A stretch of DNA of 44,131 bases from Microcaldota archaeon (lineage in GTDB: Archaea; Micrarchaeota; Micrarchaeia; Micrarchaeales; Micrarchaeaceae): contig JAKACK010000008.1 in assembly GCA_021821445.1 (NCBI GenBank), positions 1 through 44,131 on the forward strand, written 5' to 3'. The notes under the pieces were generated by a model. The model had not been told where the DNA came from. It was given only the letters and a program-made list of their open reading frames with translations, and did no database searches. A program made the position numbers and the translations under genes. How positions within the stretch are numbered: the stretch's first letter is position 1; every line of letters begins with the position of its first letter. Below, piece after piece: positions 8,033 to 16,981 of the stretch.

Positions 8033-9232
8033 TCAAAATACTTTATATTCTCCTGCCAACATACCTTTTGTTAAAAATATTATATTGTCAAGTTCTTCTT
8101 GTGCTAAGTCGCTTACCTTCTTTTTTACTTTTTCAATATCTTCAGGTTTTTCGGCTGAAAGAGATATGTTCAAGTGTTTTGGATCGTTTATTGGTCTTCC
8201 TATCTGTGATACTAAATTTACATTACATTCGCTTATTTCAGGAAATGATGTTATTATATCATTTGCTAACTCATTCGCAAATATATTATATATTTTTCCT
8301 ATGTGGTTTACAGAATTTTTTCCAGCTGCAGCCTCTAAACTCATCGTTCTGAAAGGTGTTATTATTCCATTTACTCTGTTTCCCCTTCCAACAGATCCAT
8401 CATCTCCAGATTCACAGCTCAATCCAGATTTTGTAAGATAAACAACAGAATTCTTTATATCGTCCCCATTATTTATAACAACTTCTACATCATCCTTGGT
8501 TATTTTCTTAGCGTTATTCAGTATATCTTCTTTTATTTCATTTTTATAAGCTTCATATTCACCAACACTGGAGAAATATTTTGATACAAACGCTATTGCT
8601 ACCGTTAAGGTTATACTTTTTTTATCTCTAACTCCCATAACCTTTACATCTTCGCCAACTGCCGGTTTCTTATCTTTATACTCAGCAGAATTAAGCATAT
8701 GCTCAGTTTCAATGACTAATCTTTCGGTAGGTGTAAAAGGTGCAAATCCAACTCCAAAAGATGTATCATTTGCTAAAGGCATATCTGTATGTCTATTAAA
8801 TATATTTGTAAGATCTGCTGATCCTTTAACTATCTTTGACATATAAGTTACCTCATTGTCAACATCTAAAAATCGGGTATTCTTTCTTAAGTATTCTTTT
8901 GCTGTATCCAAAGCAATTTGATCAACAGGTATATTTACACCGTTATAATTTTGTATTGCTCTACCAGTCATTATTACCTCTATTGGCCTTATTATTTCGG
9001 CACTGTCGAATGTAACGTTTGATGATCCTCCAATTATCAAACCTTTATCAACATTGTGATGAAGTACCTCACCGAATTCGTCCAAGTATGCTTTTGATAA
9101 GGCTAAACTCACACTATCCATTATACCGTCAATCAAACTATCTGGATGTCCTATACCTTTTCTTTCAACATACTCTACAGGTTGCTTATATAAAGGAATT
9201 GAACCATTTTCTGAAACTCTAATATTCGCCAT
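8033..9232 (-). CDS. mat: S-adenosylmethionine synthetase, archaeal type
   Basis: It forms S-adenosylmethionine from methionine and ATP, feeding the several methyltransferases in this window and elsewhere. The 399-aa length and the archaeal MAT signature VERKGIGHPDSLIDGIMD (about residues 23-40) are characteristic. Also present are LHHNVDKGLIIGGSS, GFAPFTPTERLV and the glycine-rich segment GDDGSVGRGNRVNGII (about 280-295). This family is only distantly related to bacterial MetK. It is monocistronic, with AT-rich sequence on both sides, and starts at the only sensible ATG (9232). Confidence 0.97.
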   Translation of the reverse strand: MANIRVSENGSIPLYKQPVEYVERKGIGHPDSLIDGIMDSVSLALSKAYLDEFGEVLHHNVDKGLIIGGSSNVTFDSAEIIRPIEVIMTGRAIQNYNGVNIPVDQIALDTAKEYLRKNTRFLDVDNEVTYMSKIVKGSADLTNIFNRHTDMPLANDTSFGVGFAPFTPTERLVIETEHMLNSAEYKDKKPAVGEDVKVMGVRDKKSITLTVAIAFVSKYFSSVGEYEAYKNEIKEDILNNAKKITKDDVEVVINNGDDIKNSVVYLTKSGLSCESGDDGSVGRGNRVNGIITPFRTMSLEAAAGKNSVNHIGKIYNIFANELANDIITSFPEISECNVNLVSQIGRPINDPKHLNISLSAEKPEDIEKVKKKVSDLAQEELDNIIFLTKGMLAGEYKVF

Positions 9233-9343
9233 ATTTACACCAATTTATTAATTCATTATTTAAAATATCTTTAAGAATAAGTATGTATCAAATTTTTATC
9301 TTAATAAATTTTCTACATTATTTATAAATATAAAAAAAATAAA

Positions 9344-9949
9344 TTAATTATAACGTAATCTCTTCTTAAATATCTCAAGATTTTTACTTGCTCTTTGAAG
9401 TGCTTTAATCCTAGATGCATCCTTTTCATGATAAATCATTTCATCTATATAACTTAAATTTTCAAGAATTTTTTCATCTTTTCTTTCAAATTCTTTTGGA
9501 TTGAATTTTATTTTATTTACTTTATGCATTTCCAAACCTAATCTCTCTTTTGAATCTGTTTTAAAAGTTAAACGCAAACTCAAGGAATTTCCTTCTGAAT
9601 GATATTTTTTTTCTATTATGAGGTCCTCTGATTTAATTTCAGATAGTGTATCTAATTTTTGTATAACTTCTGTTTTTAAATTTTCATCTTCTGGTACTAA
9701 TTCAAATAACTTTTTATCTTTTGTCTTTATAAAATATAAGAAATCATACTTAAATACAGGTTTACCTTCTTCTGCAGTTATTTTTGTAAATAATTTTTTT
9801 GATATTGTTATTCTATCAGAATTATTTATATGATCCAATAAATTTTTATCACCTTTAATTATAAAAGGTATAGTATCCTTATCACTAGATATAAAATAAC
9901 TTATCGAAATTTGATAGTCCTTACTTTTATTACCAACACTCATATCCAT
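9344..9949 (-). CDS. Hypothetical protein, about 201 aa
   Basis: I do not recognise this protein. It is a soluble, lysine-rich protein with a predicted beta-rich N-terminal two thirds and a helical C-terminal tail (about residues 165-200) ending KKRLRYN. The ORF track starts at a TTG (9973); the ATG at 9949 is preferred because GGTGG lies five bases in front of it. No known active-site motif is visible. It is flanked by mat and the thermopsin-like gene, all on the minus strand but separated by more than 50 bases. Confidence 0.65.
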   Translation of the reverse strand: MDMSVGNKSKDYQISISYFISSDKDTIPFIIKGDKNLLDHINNSDRITISKKLFTKITAEEGKPVFKYDFLYFIKTKDKKLFELVPEDENLKTEVIQKLDTLSEIKSEDLIIEKKYHSEGNSLSLRLTFKTDSKERLGLEMHKVNKIKFNPKEFERKDEKILENLSYIDEMIYHEKDASRIKALQRASKNLEIFKKRLRYN

Positions 9950-10032
9950 AATTCCACCGATATATTCAGTCAAATTAGTGTTTAAAAAGCTTTTGTATAA
10001 ACTTTCAAATTTCTATGAGATGAGTTTTCATA

Positions 10033-11814
10033 TTATAGAACTCTAAATATTAATCCCCTAACTATGTATATAGCAAGAACTAGTATTAATAAAATTGCTA
10101 ATAATGATATATAACTTTTTGCTGATTCGGATAAATCGCCCATTATTGATGGTTTCAAATAATGGTTATTTGAAGTTGTACTATTTGATATCAATATATT
10201 GTTATGATCGTCAGGATTTGGTATTGAATTATTTATAGGGCTAAAGTTATTTCCTTCATAAATTATTTCATTGTAGTTTGGTCTTCCAGTAGTTGTTTCT
10301 ATAGTCCCATTTTTTAATACCTGAGTAGTTAGATTAATAGCAGATTCTTCCGTATTTACACCAAATGTGTATAATGAGGGAAATTCATTCCAACTTCCGT
10401 TTGAATAATAGTAAAGGGATTCCGTTGAATTCATACCATTAAAAAATGCGGTTTCCCCACTATATTCTCCCCCAAATATTAAACCGACATCAAATAAATT
10501 GTAACTACCTGTTCTTATGTATGGATTAACCTCTATATAAGCGGATGAATTTGGTATATTAATAGTTACATTATTATAAAAATAATAACCACCATTTGAA
10601 TAATACCCAAATGAAACTACGGGACCAGAGGAACTATTTGAAATCTTTATTACTGGAGAAAAAATAAGTGGATACTTTATAGATGAGGATAAATAAGGTT
10701 CAGAATTTGAACCATAATAACTTTCTTTTTTTACAACGCCATTTAATGTAGTATTTATACTGCCTATATAACCATTATTGAAGGTTATGCTAGAACTTGT
10801 TATATTTGCATCACGTTGAGTATCATTCCATATATTAGAATAAATATTGTACCTTGAACCTTTTAAATTTAGTGAAGCCACATTTTGAAGCCAATACTGA
10901 TATGACTTATTTCCAGATATTACATTTAACATTGCATTCAGTTGTATACTTGCACCTTGTGGTGATGGATTTTCAATATAAGGTAAATTTGCTACGGATA
11001 TATTTTTTATATCAGCATTTCCCATCACCTCTTTTGCCTCTACTACATATGGAACATGATTTCCTGATATATCACTTATTCCATAACTGGCTATACCTAT
11101 TGGATTAGGACCAGATTGATTTATATCTTTAATAGGATTTACTAATTGGGTTGATACATCTGTATAAAATACCAACTTTATATTTTGACCACCATAAAAA
11201 TTAATTTGATTAATGCCTCTGTTTAAATAATAGCTTATTTGGTATTCTGTATATGCAGGTAATGTATAATTATCGCTTTTATCAAAAGCTATTTTTATAG
11301 TTTTATTTGATATTATTTCAATCGATACATTACTATAGTTTTTAAGATTTATAGAATAGTTTGCGTTATCTGAAAAATTAAGCTCTTTGAATTGATTTGA
11401 TGGAACGCCAAATGTGTCAAATTCATAGGTTATTGGATTATATTTAGCATCTAAAATTACATAATAAGAACCCTCTTTTACATTATATTCTGTTATATTG
11501 CTGCCTTTAATAGTTGATCTGTAAATGTATGTAACAGGTTCTCCTAATTTATATGCATTGTACTCTGATGCATTTATTATAGATAAGATAGCGGTATTGC
11601 TAATATTGTAAGCCATAATTATTGTTGTTTTATTATGAGCAATTATCTTATTGGCTGTATAATAACCTTTATTCATTGAGTAAATTGAAGTTTTTATATA
11701 TCCAGAACTTGATCCCGCATTATATCCACTAGAACTACTAACTGAAGCTGAAAAGAAGATTGGAGTCGAAATCGTAAAAAATAATATAATCAATATAAAG
11801 ATATATCTTTGCAT
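10033..11814 (-). CDS. Thermopsin-family (peptidase A5) secreted acid protease, membrane anchored
   Basis: An N-terminal signal peptide (about residues 1-25, hydrophobic IFILIILFF then a Ser/Gly-rich stretch) and a C-terminal transmembrane helix (about 570-588, SLLAILLILVLAIYIV) place the protein outside the cell, anchored by its tail. The body carries thermopsin-family blocks in order: PNPIGIASYGI, ASIQLNAMLNV, YWLQNVASL, the NIWNDTQ block, DVGLIFGGEYSGETAFF and PSLYTFGVNTEESA. There are many Asn-x-Ser/Thr sequons. Thermopsins are pepstatin-resistant proteases of acidophilic archaea, working at low pH. It probably degrades external protein for peptide uptake. Confidence in the family is high, but the catalytic residues cannot be proven here. 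Confidence 0.88.
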   Translation of the reverse strand: MQRYIFILIILFFTISTPIFFSASVSSSSGYNAGSSSGYIKTSIYSMNKGYYTANKIIAHNKTTIIMAYNISNTAILSIINASEYNAYKLGEPVTYIYRSTIKGSNITEYNVKEGSYYVILDAKYNPITYEFDTFGVPSNQFKELNFSDNANYSINLKNYSNVSIEIISNKTIKIAFDKSDNYTLPAYTEYQISYYLNRGINQINFYGGQNIKLVFYTDVSTQLVNPIKDINQSGPNPIGIASYGISDISGNHVPYVVEAKEVMGNADIKNISVANLPYIENPSPQGASIQLNAMLNVISGNKSYQYWLQNVASLNLKGSRYNIYSNIWNDTQRDANITSSSITFNNGYIGSINTTLNGVVKKESYYGSNSEPYLSSSIKYPLIFSPVIKISNSSSGPVVSFGYYSNGGYYFYNNVTINIPNSSAYIEVNPYIRTGSYNLFDVGLIFGGEYSGETAFFNGMNSTESLYYYSNGSWNEFPSLYTFGVNTEESAINLTTQVLKNGTIETTTGRPNYNEIIYEGNNFSPINNSIPNPDDHNNILISNSTTSNNHYLKPSIMGDLSESAKSYISLLAILLILVLAIYIVRGLIFRVL

Positions 11815-11874
11815 ATTTATTTTATAAATTTTAAAATTTAAATAGATATCATAATTTTATTAGGTGTTAAATAA

Positions 11875-12642
11875 ATGAACAAAATTTCAAATACAGATAC
11901 AGTTTATTTAGATAATGATGACGTTTATATTAATGGAGTAAATTACAAAATAAACGTTTATTTTATGAATAGGAAAACCATAACTGGATCTGTAGAAGAT
12001 GATAAAATTATAATAAAAATTCCTGTGTATTTTAGTAAAGAGCAAAAAATTAAGTATTATGCTAAATTAAGAGAAAAATTGATTAAACGTATAATAGATG
12101 GTAAATTTTATAAAACTTTAAATTTTTTTAATAATGAGGAGATTATAATAATGGGTAAACCAATTAAAATATCTGCATTATTTGATTCTAAAATTAAACG
12201 TACTTCAATAAATTTTAATGGTAATTTACTTTCTTTAAAAATTCCTATAAAATATAAGGATACCGAAAATGAATACATAGATAAAATTGTAAAAAAGTTT
12301 CTATCAAAATGGGCTTATCCAATTTTAAAAGATAGGATTGAATTTTTAAATGATAGGTTCTTCAGATTCAGGATAAATCAAATAATTATATATGGACCTA
12401 AAAAAACTATTTTGGGCAGTTGTAATTATAAAGATAAAAAGATATATTTGAATTTAAGATCATTATTCGCTCCTTCCGATATGCTTGATTCTGTAATAAT
12501 ACACGAACTAGCCCATTTAAAATATCCAAATCACTCTAAAAAATTTTGGAACTTGGTTTTATCAGTTATGCCAGATTATAAAACAAGAAAAAAATGGTTA
12601 AATCGCAATATTTATAATTTAGGACTCCCTATTAAAAATTAA
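11875..12642 (+). CDS. YgjP-like (DUF45/SprT-like) zinc metallopeptidase domain protein
   Basis: The C-terminal third contains the zinc-binding motif HELAHLKYPNHSKKFW, with HExxH and a further His in NHS, the hallmark of the YgjP/DUF45 family. The motif TILGSCNYKDKKIYLNLRSL just before it is also typical. The N-terminal 140 residues are beta-rich with many Lys and Ile. The length, 255 aa, is close to family norms. The role in archaea is not established; a cytosolic peptidase is likely. The ATG is at the expected distance after a TTTAAATAGATA element. It is divergent from the thermopsin gene and convergent with nth (6-base gap). Confidence 0.87.
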   Translation: MNKISNTDTVYLDNDDVYINGVNYKINVYFMNRKTITGSVEDDKIIIKIPVYFSKEQKIKYYAKLREKLIKRIIDGKFYKTLNFFNNEEIIIMGKPIKISALFDSKIKRTSINFNGNLLSLKIPIKYKDTENEYIDKIVKKFLSKWAYPILKDRIEFLNDRFFRFRINQIIIYGPKKTILGSCNYKDKKIYLNLRSLFAPSDMLDSVIIHELAHLKYPNHSKKFWNLVLSVMPDYKTRKKWLNRNIYNLGLPIKN

Positions 12643-12648
12643 TTTATA

Positions 12649-13314
12649 TTATTTATTCAAATCTCTATTCTTTAGATATGTGGTTTTGTAATAATTACAG
12701 TACTTTCTTATATTGCATATGTTACATTTTGGATTTATTGGTTTGCAAATGCTTTTACCAAATTCAACTATAACTGGATTGAATTCTACTTGATATTCTT
12801 TTGGTATTATTTTTTTTAATTCTTCCTCGGTCTTTTCTGGGTTTTTTGTGCTCACTAATCCTATTCTATTGAATACTCTGTGTACATGTATATCTACAGG
12901 TATAGCAGGAATTTTGAAAGCTTGTGTCAGCACTATATTTGCTGTTTTTGTTCCTACTCCGGGTATTTTCATCAGCAAATTATGTTCTTCTGGAATCTTT
13001 CCATTAAGCTCTGTTTTTATGTATCTAGAAATTTCTATTAATCTTACAGATTTTACATTACTAAAACCCACTTTTCTAATTATTTTTTTAACATCTTTAG
13101 AATTCGCATTTGACAATCCATTTACATTTTTATATTTATTATAAAGTTTTTCTGCTGCATCTCTTGTTACCTCATCTTTTGTTCTTTGAGAAATTACAGT
13201 CATTATTAGTATCCAGAATGGATCCTTAAATAGGAAAATATGATTTGGGGCTTGTTCCTTTATAATTTTATATAATTTGATAAATTTTTCTTCTTTTGAA
13301 TTATAATCAGACAT
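12649..13314 (-). CDS. nth: Endonuclease III (DNA glycosylase/AP lyase)
   Basis: It removes oxidised pyrimidines from DNA and cleaves the abasic site. The helix-hairpin-helix LMKIPGVGTKTANIVL contains the catalytic Lys (K123), and VDIHVHRVFNRIG carries the catalytic Asp (D141). The iron-sulfur cluster ligands C190, C197, C200 and C206 show the exact C-x6-C-x2-C-x5-C spacing. The length, 221 aa, matches the family. Start ATG at 13314 precedes MSDYNSKEE with an AT-rich promoter upstream. Confidence 0.96.
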   Translation of the reverse strand: MSDYNSKEEKFIKLYKIIKEQAPNHIFLFKDPFWILIMTVISQRTKDEVTRDAAEKLYNKYKNVNGLSNANSKDVKKIIRKVGFSNVKSVRLIEISRYIKTELNGKIPEEHNLLMKIPGVGTKTANIVLTQAFKIPAIPVDIHVHRVFNRIGLVSTKNPEKTEEELKKIIPKEYQVEFNPVIVEFGKSICKPINPKCNICNIRKYCNYYKTTYLKNRDLNK

Positions 13315-13435
13315 TTTAAAACCTTAAATTATATATCTAGAAATTAATTTACAATAAAGTTTATGCAATTATGTATATATCTATTTGTAAAATTCAATAT
13401 TGTATCTGTTTATAAAATTTATTTTGGGGACATTA

Positions 13436-13789
13436 ATGAATTCTAAATATGAAGAAGGGGTGGCGAACCTTAGAGGGATTAATAAATCTGTAAAGTATAT
13501 AACAAAAAAGCTTGGATTAAAAAAGGATGCTGTAGAGCAGGTAATAGCAACTTGGATACTAAAATCAGACCCTTACATAGATGAAATGATAAGTGGTAAA
13601 AAATCAGAATTTAATCCAACACCCTTTGAAATGGTTGAATTAATAAAAAAACTTGATGATGCAGATTTGTTTAAAAATGAGAAAATATTATCTTATATAA
13701 TGTTACATAGAACTGACCACCATGATAGATTTATGGATTATTTAAGATTTAAACTGCTCAAATCAAAAAATTTACATAATAAAATATGA
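13436..13789 (+). CDS. Hypothetical small helical protein, 117 aa
   Basis: This protein is predicted all-helical, with a possible helix-turn-helix around SVKYITKKLGLKKDAVEQVI (about residues 20-40) and a conserved-looking LHRTDHHDRFMDYLRFK near the end. I do not recognise a family. The ORF track runs from a TTG (13400), but the ATG at 13436 is preferred because it lies about 25 bases after GTTTATAAAATTT, leaderless style. It is divergent from nth and 35 bases ahead of the next small gene, so the two may be co-transcribed. Confidence 0.65.
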   Translation: MNSKYEEGVANLRGINKSVKYITKKLGLKKDAVEQVIATWILKSDPYIDEMISGKKSEFNPTPFEMVELIKKLDDADLFKNEKILSYIMLHRTDHHDRFMDYLRFKLLKSKNLHNKI

Positions 13790-13824
13790 TAATGTATTTA
13801 GATATTTGTCACTAATTATAAATT

Positions 13825-14154
13825 ATGATAGAAAGAGTAAAGAAACCAAATAAACTTATAGTAAAAAAGAGTTTTAGCTTTGATAAAGTTAGTTATATAA
13901 AGTTGAAAACAGTTAATAAAATAGGTAATGGGGCTAAGGTAGATTCAGAAAAAAAGTACATAGGAAAATTTGCTTATGTATTTATATTAAAGAAAAGTTC
14001 AAATGCGATTGTAACTTACAAGGATGAATCATTAGATATAAAATCAAATATACTTTTAATATCAAAAGCCAAGATACAGAAATTTGGAAAAGGGGCACGT
14101 ATAAACTGCTTAAAAAAATATATTGGTTATCAGGCTTTAATTGTAATAAAATAA
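13825..14154 (+). CDS. Small protein with two DUF2080/AbrB-like hairpin repeats
   Basis: The 109-aa protein contains the same motif twice: NKIGNGAKVDSEKKYIGKFAYVF at about residues 31-53 and QKFGKGARINCLKKYIGYQALIV at about 85-107. The pattern K-x-G-x-G-A-x-(V/I)-x4-K-(K/Y)-Y-I-G resembles the short DUF2080 (transposon-associated, AbrB/SpoVT-like) module, where it normally occurs once in a protein of about 50-60 aa. Two copies linked by about 30 residues would let one chain form the swapped-hairpin DNA-binding barrel that usually needs a dimer. The assignment is by eye. Function is unknown, perhaps transcription or antitoxin-like DNA binding. Confidence 0.6.
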   Translation: MIERVKKPNKLIVKKSFSFDKVSYIKLKTVNKIGNGAKVDSEKKYIGKFAYVFILKKSSNAIVTYKDESLDIKSNILLISKAKIQKFGKGARINCLKKYIGYQALIVIK

Positions 14155-14325
14155 TCTAAAAAAGGTTATTTTTTATTAATTATAAAATTTAGGATTAAAT
14201 AAAAATATATTAATCTTTATATAAATTTTGAGTTTTAAAACAATATTTTAAAATATTATTTGATTTATAACTTAAATTTATATTATTTATAGATAAAGTT
14301 TCAAAAAATTATTTTTAGGGATATT

Positions 14326-15477
14326 ATGAATAAATATGATAAAGAAGATTTAAAACAAATTTCAGATTTTGAAAATAAATTTGTAGAGGACAATAACAAA
14401 GTTGTTAAAAAATTTGGTGCAAAAAAGCTAGTGGATATTGGAACGGATCTTCCGGAATTTTACACTTTTAAAAATGGGCTTATTTATTCACATAGAGATT
14501 TTGACATTTTTATGCAAAATCTAAAAAAAGGAGAAAAATCTGCTATAGTATCAGGTTTCAACCCAAGTAATAATATCCATATAGGTCATATTGGAGTTTT
14601 TGATACAAATCTATTTTTTCAAAAAGAATATGGTTTAGATGTTTTTGTACCTTTATCGGATGATGAAAGTTATGTGGCGGGCAAAGTACCTGATCAGGAG
14701 GAAGGATTAAAAAGAGCTTTAAGATTAGTTAGATCTCTAATTGCATATGGATACGATTTGAATAAAACACATGTAATAATAGATCAGTTATATACGAATA
14801 TATACAATTTAGCAATAAAACTTTCCAAAGGAATTACAATGTCAGAAATAAAGGATGTTTATGGTTATACTAATGATCAGAATACAGGACTTCATTTTTA
14901 TCCTGCAATTCAATCAGCTCATGTAACATTTCCACAAACGTTAGGAATTCCAAATGTATTGGTTCCTATAGGTCCTGATGAGGATGCACATTTAAGAGTA
15001 TCAAGAGATGTATCTGTAAAATTTGGTTATCGGAAAACCGCGGTTTTGCATTCAATTTTCCTTCCAGGATTTGATGGGGATCCAAAGATGTCAAAATCAA
15101 AGGGCAATGCGGTATTTTTATTAGATGATGAAAAAACCATTAAAAAAGCTGTTATGAATGCATTCAGTGGAGGTAGAGCAACAATAGATGAACACAAAGA
15201 AAAAGGAGGTATACCTGAAATAGATATATCTTACCTTTATTTAAAATATATGTTCTTGGATTCAAAAGAATCAAAGGTTTTATATGAAGATTATAGGAAT
15301 GGAAGGATACTTAGCGGAGAAATGAAAAAACTACTTTTAGATAAAATTTTAGATAGATCTGAGAAATTTAAGAATGCGTACAATAAAGTTACAAATAAGG
15401 ATATTGCAAAAATAATAATGACAAATGAGGATGTTGATGTAATATCTTTAATAGATAAAATGAAAATCTTTGATTAA
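14326..15477 (+). CDS. trpS: Tryptophanyl-tRNA synthetase
   Basis: A class I aminoacyl-tRNA synthetase that charges tRNA-Trp. The HIGH-type motif is HIGH at residues 85-88 (within SGFNPSNNIHIGHIG), and the second ATP motif KMSKS is at 254-258. TrpRS-specific blocks are visible: PLSDDESYVAGK, YPAIQSAHVTFPQ, PIGPDEDAHLRVSRDV, AFSGGRATIDEHKEKGG and the C-terminal GEMKKLLLDKI. The length, 383 aa, fits archaeal TrpRS. Start ATG 14326 is about 30 bases after an AT-rich element. A 170-base, very AT-rich spacer precedes it. Confidence 0.95.
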   Translation: MNKYDKEDLKQISDFENKFVEDNNKVVKKFGAKKLVDIGTDLPEFYTFKNGLIYSHRDFDIFMQNLKKGEKSAIVSGFNPSNNIHIGHIGVFDTNLFFQKEYGLDVFVPLSDDESYVAGKVPDQEEGLKRALRLVRSLIAYGYDLNKTHVIIDQLYTNIYNLAIKLSKGITMSEIKDVYGYTNDQNTGLHFYPAIQSAHVTFPQTLGIPNVLVPIGPDEDAHLRVSRDVSVKFGYRKTAVLHSIFLPGFDGDPKMSKSKGNAVFLLDDEKTIKKAVMNAFSGGRATIDEHKEKGGIPEIDISYLYLKYMFLDSKESKVLYEDYRNGRILSGEMKKLLLDKILDRSEKFKNAYNKVTNKDIAKIIMTNEDVDVISLIDKMKIFD

Positions 15478-15488
15478 TTTTATTAAAC

Positions 15489-16214
15489 TTAAAGAGATTG
15501 TTGTTTTAGTATGTTTTCAGAGCTGCTAACTAAATGGTCTATTCTAGCAGGGGGGCCAAAATCAAAGTTTAATATACTGAGATAATCAGGTATTGATACA
15601 TTTGCAAATCTCTCTAAATAATGTGTTTTATATTTTATTAGAAAATATATTTCAGTAGCGTATAATGCACCATTTATGGCTATGTGAGGCTTTGGTTCGT
15701 CTTCATCTATATTGTAAAATTTTAGGGTTTTATCTAATGATACATGAACTCTTGGTGGAAATCCCACACTTATGTTATATCTTCTACAAACGTCATTTAT
15801 TATTGGTTGATTACTTATATCCATCAATACATTTCTCTCAAATATCTCCTTTATATCATAGTAATAGTTCGGAAATCCAGAAAAATCAATATTGTTCCTT
15901 CTCGCAACTCCATATAAAAACATTATATCAAAGGATACATTAAACCCGGATATTGCATTTACGTTATGGTAATTACACCAATTTTTAAAATCTTTAAAAA
16001 CCTCCCCTTCACTCTTTTTGTCCTTTTGTTTTAATTCCTCTTTTTTAAACCCATTAATTTCAAGCGAGCTTTCATCTATCTCTACATCATCACTTACTCT
16101 GCATTCTTCATAAAATTTATCATCCGAATTTATATCTACAGCCCCTAGGCTAATTATACCATTATTAAACCATTTTAATCCGGTTGTTTCACAATCTATT
16201 ATCGCAAGTGTCAT
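15489..16214 (-). CDS. DEDDh-family 3'-5' exonuclease (DnaQ/RNase T-like)
   Basis: The three exonuclease motifs are complete: ExoI IIDCETTG (D7, E9), ExoII SGFNVSFDIMF (D96) and ExoIII HVSLDKTLKFY (H157, D161). The HxxxD form places it in the DEDDh group. Such enzymes trim DNA or RNA 3' ends with two metal ions. There is no linked polymerase domain, so it is a stand-alone exonuclease; substrate unknown. The length, 241 aa, is within the usual range. Its stop lies 11 bases from that of trpS, convergent. Confidence 0.88.
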   Translation of the reverse strand: MTLAIIDCETTGLKWFNNGIISLGAVDINSDDKFYEECRVSDDVEIDESSLEINGFKKEELKQKDKKSEGEVFKDFKNWCNYHNVNAISGFNVSFDIMFLYGVARRNNIDFSGFPNYYYDIKEIFERNVLMDISNQPIINDVCRRYNISVGFPPRVHVSLDKTLKFYNIDEDEPKPHIAINGALYATEIYFLIKYKTHYLERFANVSIPDYLSILNFDFGPPARIDHLVSSSENILKQQSL

Positions 16215-16674
16215 CTATATCCGCTTTAATAATTATCTAATAAAAAAATATCTTGTATAAGAATTAATTAGGGGTTTATATATTTACTCTTTAAATATTT
16301 AAAAATTTACTATAATATATTTAGCATTTTCTATAAAATTAGAATTAGTTTTCAATTTAATTATAAAAATTTTCTTATAAATTATAATTCTCTTCCGATT
16401 ACTCGTGTAATGCCCCCTTTTAAGCTATATGTATCTATACTATGATATTTTTTAAGATAATTTGATACGAATTTAGATGTATTCCCATGATAGCATAGAA
16501 ATATGTTATTTTCAAGTTCTTTAATTGAATTTTTATCTATATTTAATATTTCTTGAGGTGATATTGAAATAAATACCTCTCCGAAATTATCCTTTTCATC
16601 ATAATTTAAGAGATCAATTATGTGACATCCTCCCACCCATAAATGGTGTGAGCTTTCAGGGTGGCTATAATTGG

Positions 16675-16981
16675 TTATGCCACCCATATAGTTCCTGCTT
16701 CATTGGCAACTGCCTCCTTTGCGGAAGGTCTTACATCGTCTCCACCGGCTTTACTTCCCGAATGCCCTTCGGTAGTTTTGACAGATTTTCTGTCAAAATT
16801 TGAACTCTGTATTGACACTTACAGCAACTACTACGCAACCAGCACTTTCAGCCTTGTATTGTAAATAGTCAGTAAATCTATTCCAAGAACATTCCTCTAT
16901 TGACCTTGCGAATCTATAGTTCTTTATACCTATTATTATATCATTCAAATTTATATACTTTGTGGTGGGGTTATATCCCAC
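16675..16981 (-). pseudogene. tnpB: TnpB (IS605 OrfB) remnant: two out-of-frame C-terminal pieces
   Basis: Piece one (from 16981) reads IGIKNYRFARSIEECSWNRF and then DYLQYKAESAGCVVVAV, matching the region after RuvC-II in TnpB. It stops at a TGA near 16793. Piece two, in another frame, reads GGDDVRPSAKEAVANEAGTI and ends at TAA 16675-16677, matching the extreme C-terminus. The zinc finger and RuvC-III aspartate region that should lie between them, and the whole N-terminal two thirds, are gone, so the nuclease cannot be active. A 23-bp hairpin sits at the junction. A TATA-like GTATATAAATT (about 16948-16958, minus strand) lies near its start. Confidence 0.82.
16776..16798. repeat. 23-bp perfect hairpin at the internal junction of the tnpB remnant
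   Basis: The arms TTTTGACAGA and TCTGTCAAAA (10 bases each) are separated by TTT, and the arms end in runs of T or A so that the structure reads the same on both strands. It could act as a transcription stop in either direction, or mark the site where the tnpB deletion was formed. Function not shown. Confidence 0.65.

Noticed and set aside
8085-8441. 118-aa plus-strand ORF (and 8068-8352)
   Set aside because: Both are antisense shadows of the AdoMet synthetase gene.
16382-16687. ORF-track 101-aa protein starting MGGITNYSHPESSHH
   Set aside because: Its first roughly 20 residues are read from the right end of the inserted tnpB-derived element; the real gene begins at 17115 and is interrupted.
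16661-16864. Plus-strand 67-aa ORF
   Set aside because: It lies antisense to the TnpB remnant, whose minus-strand reading matches a known family; the plus frame has no recognisable content.
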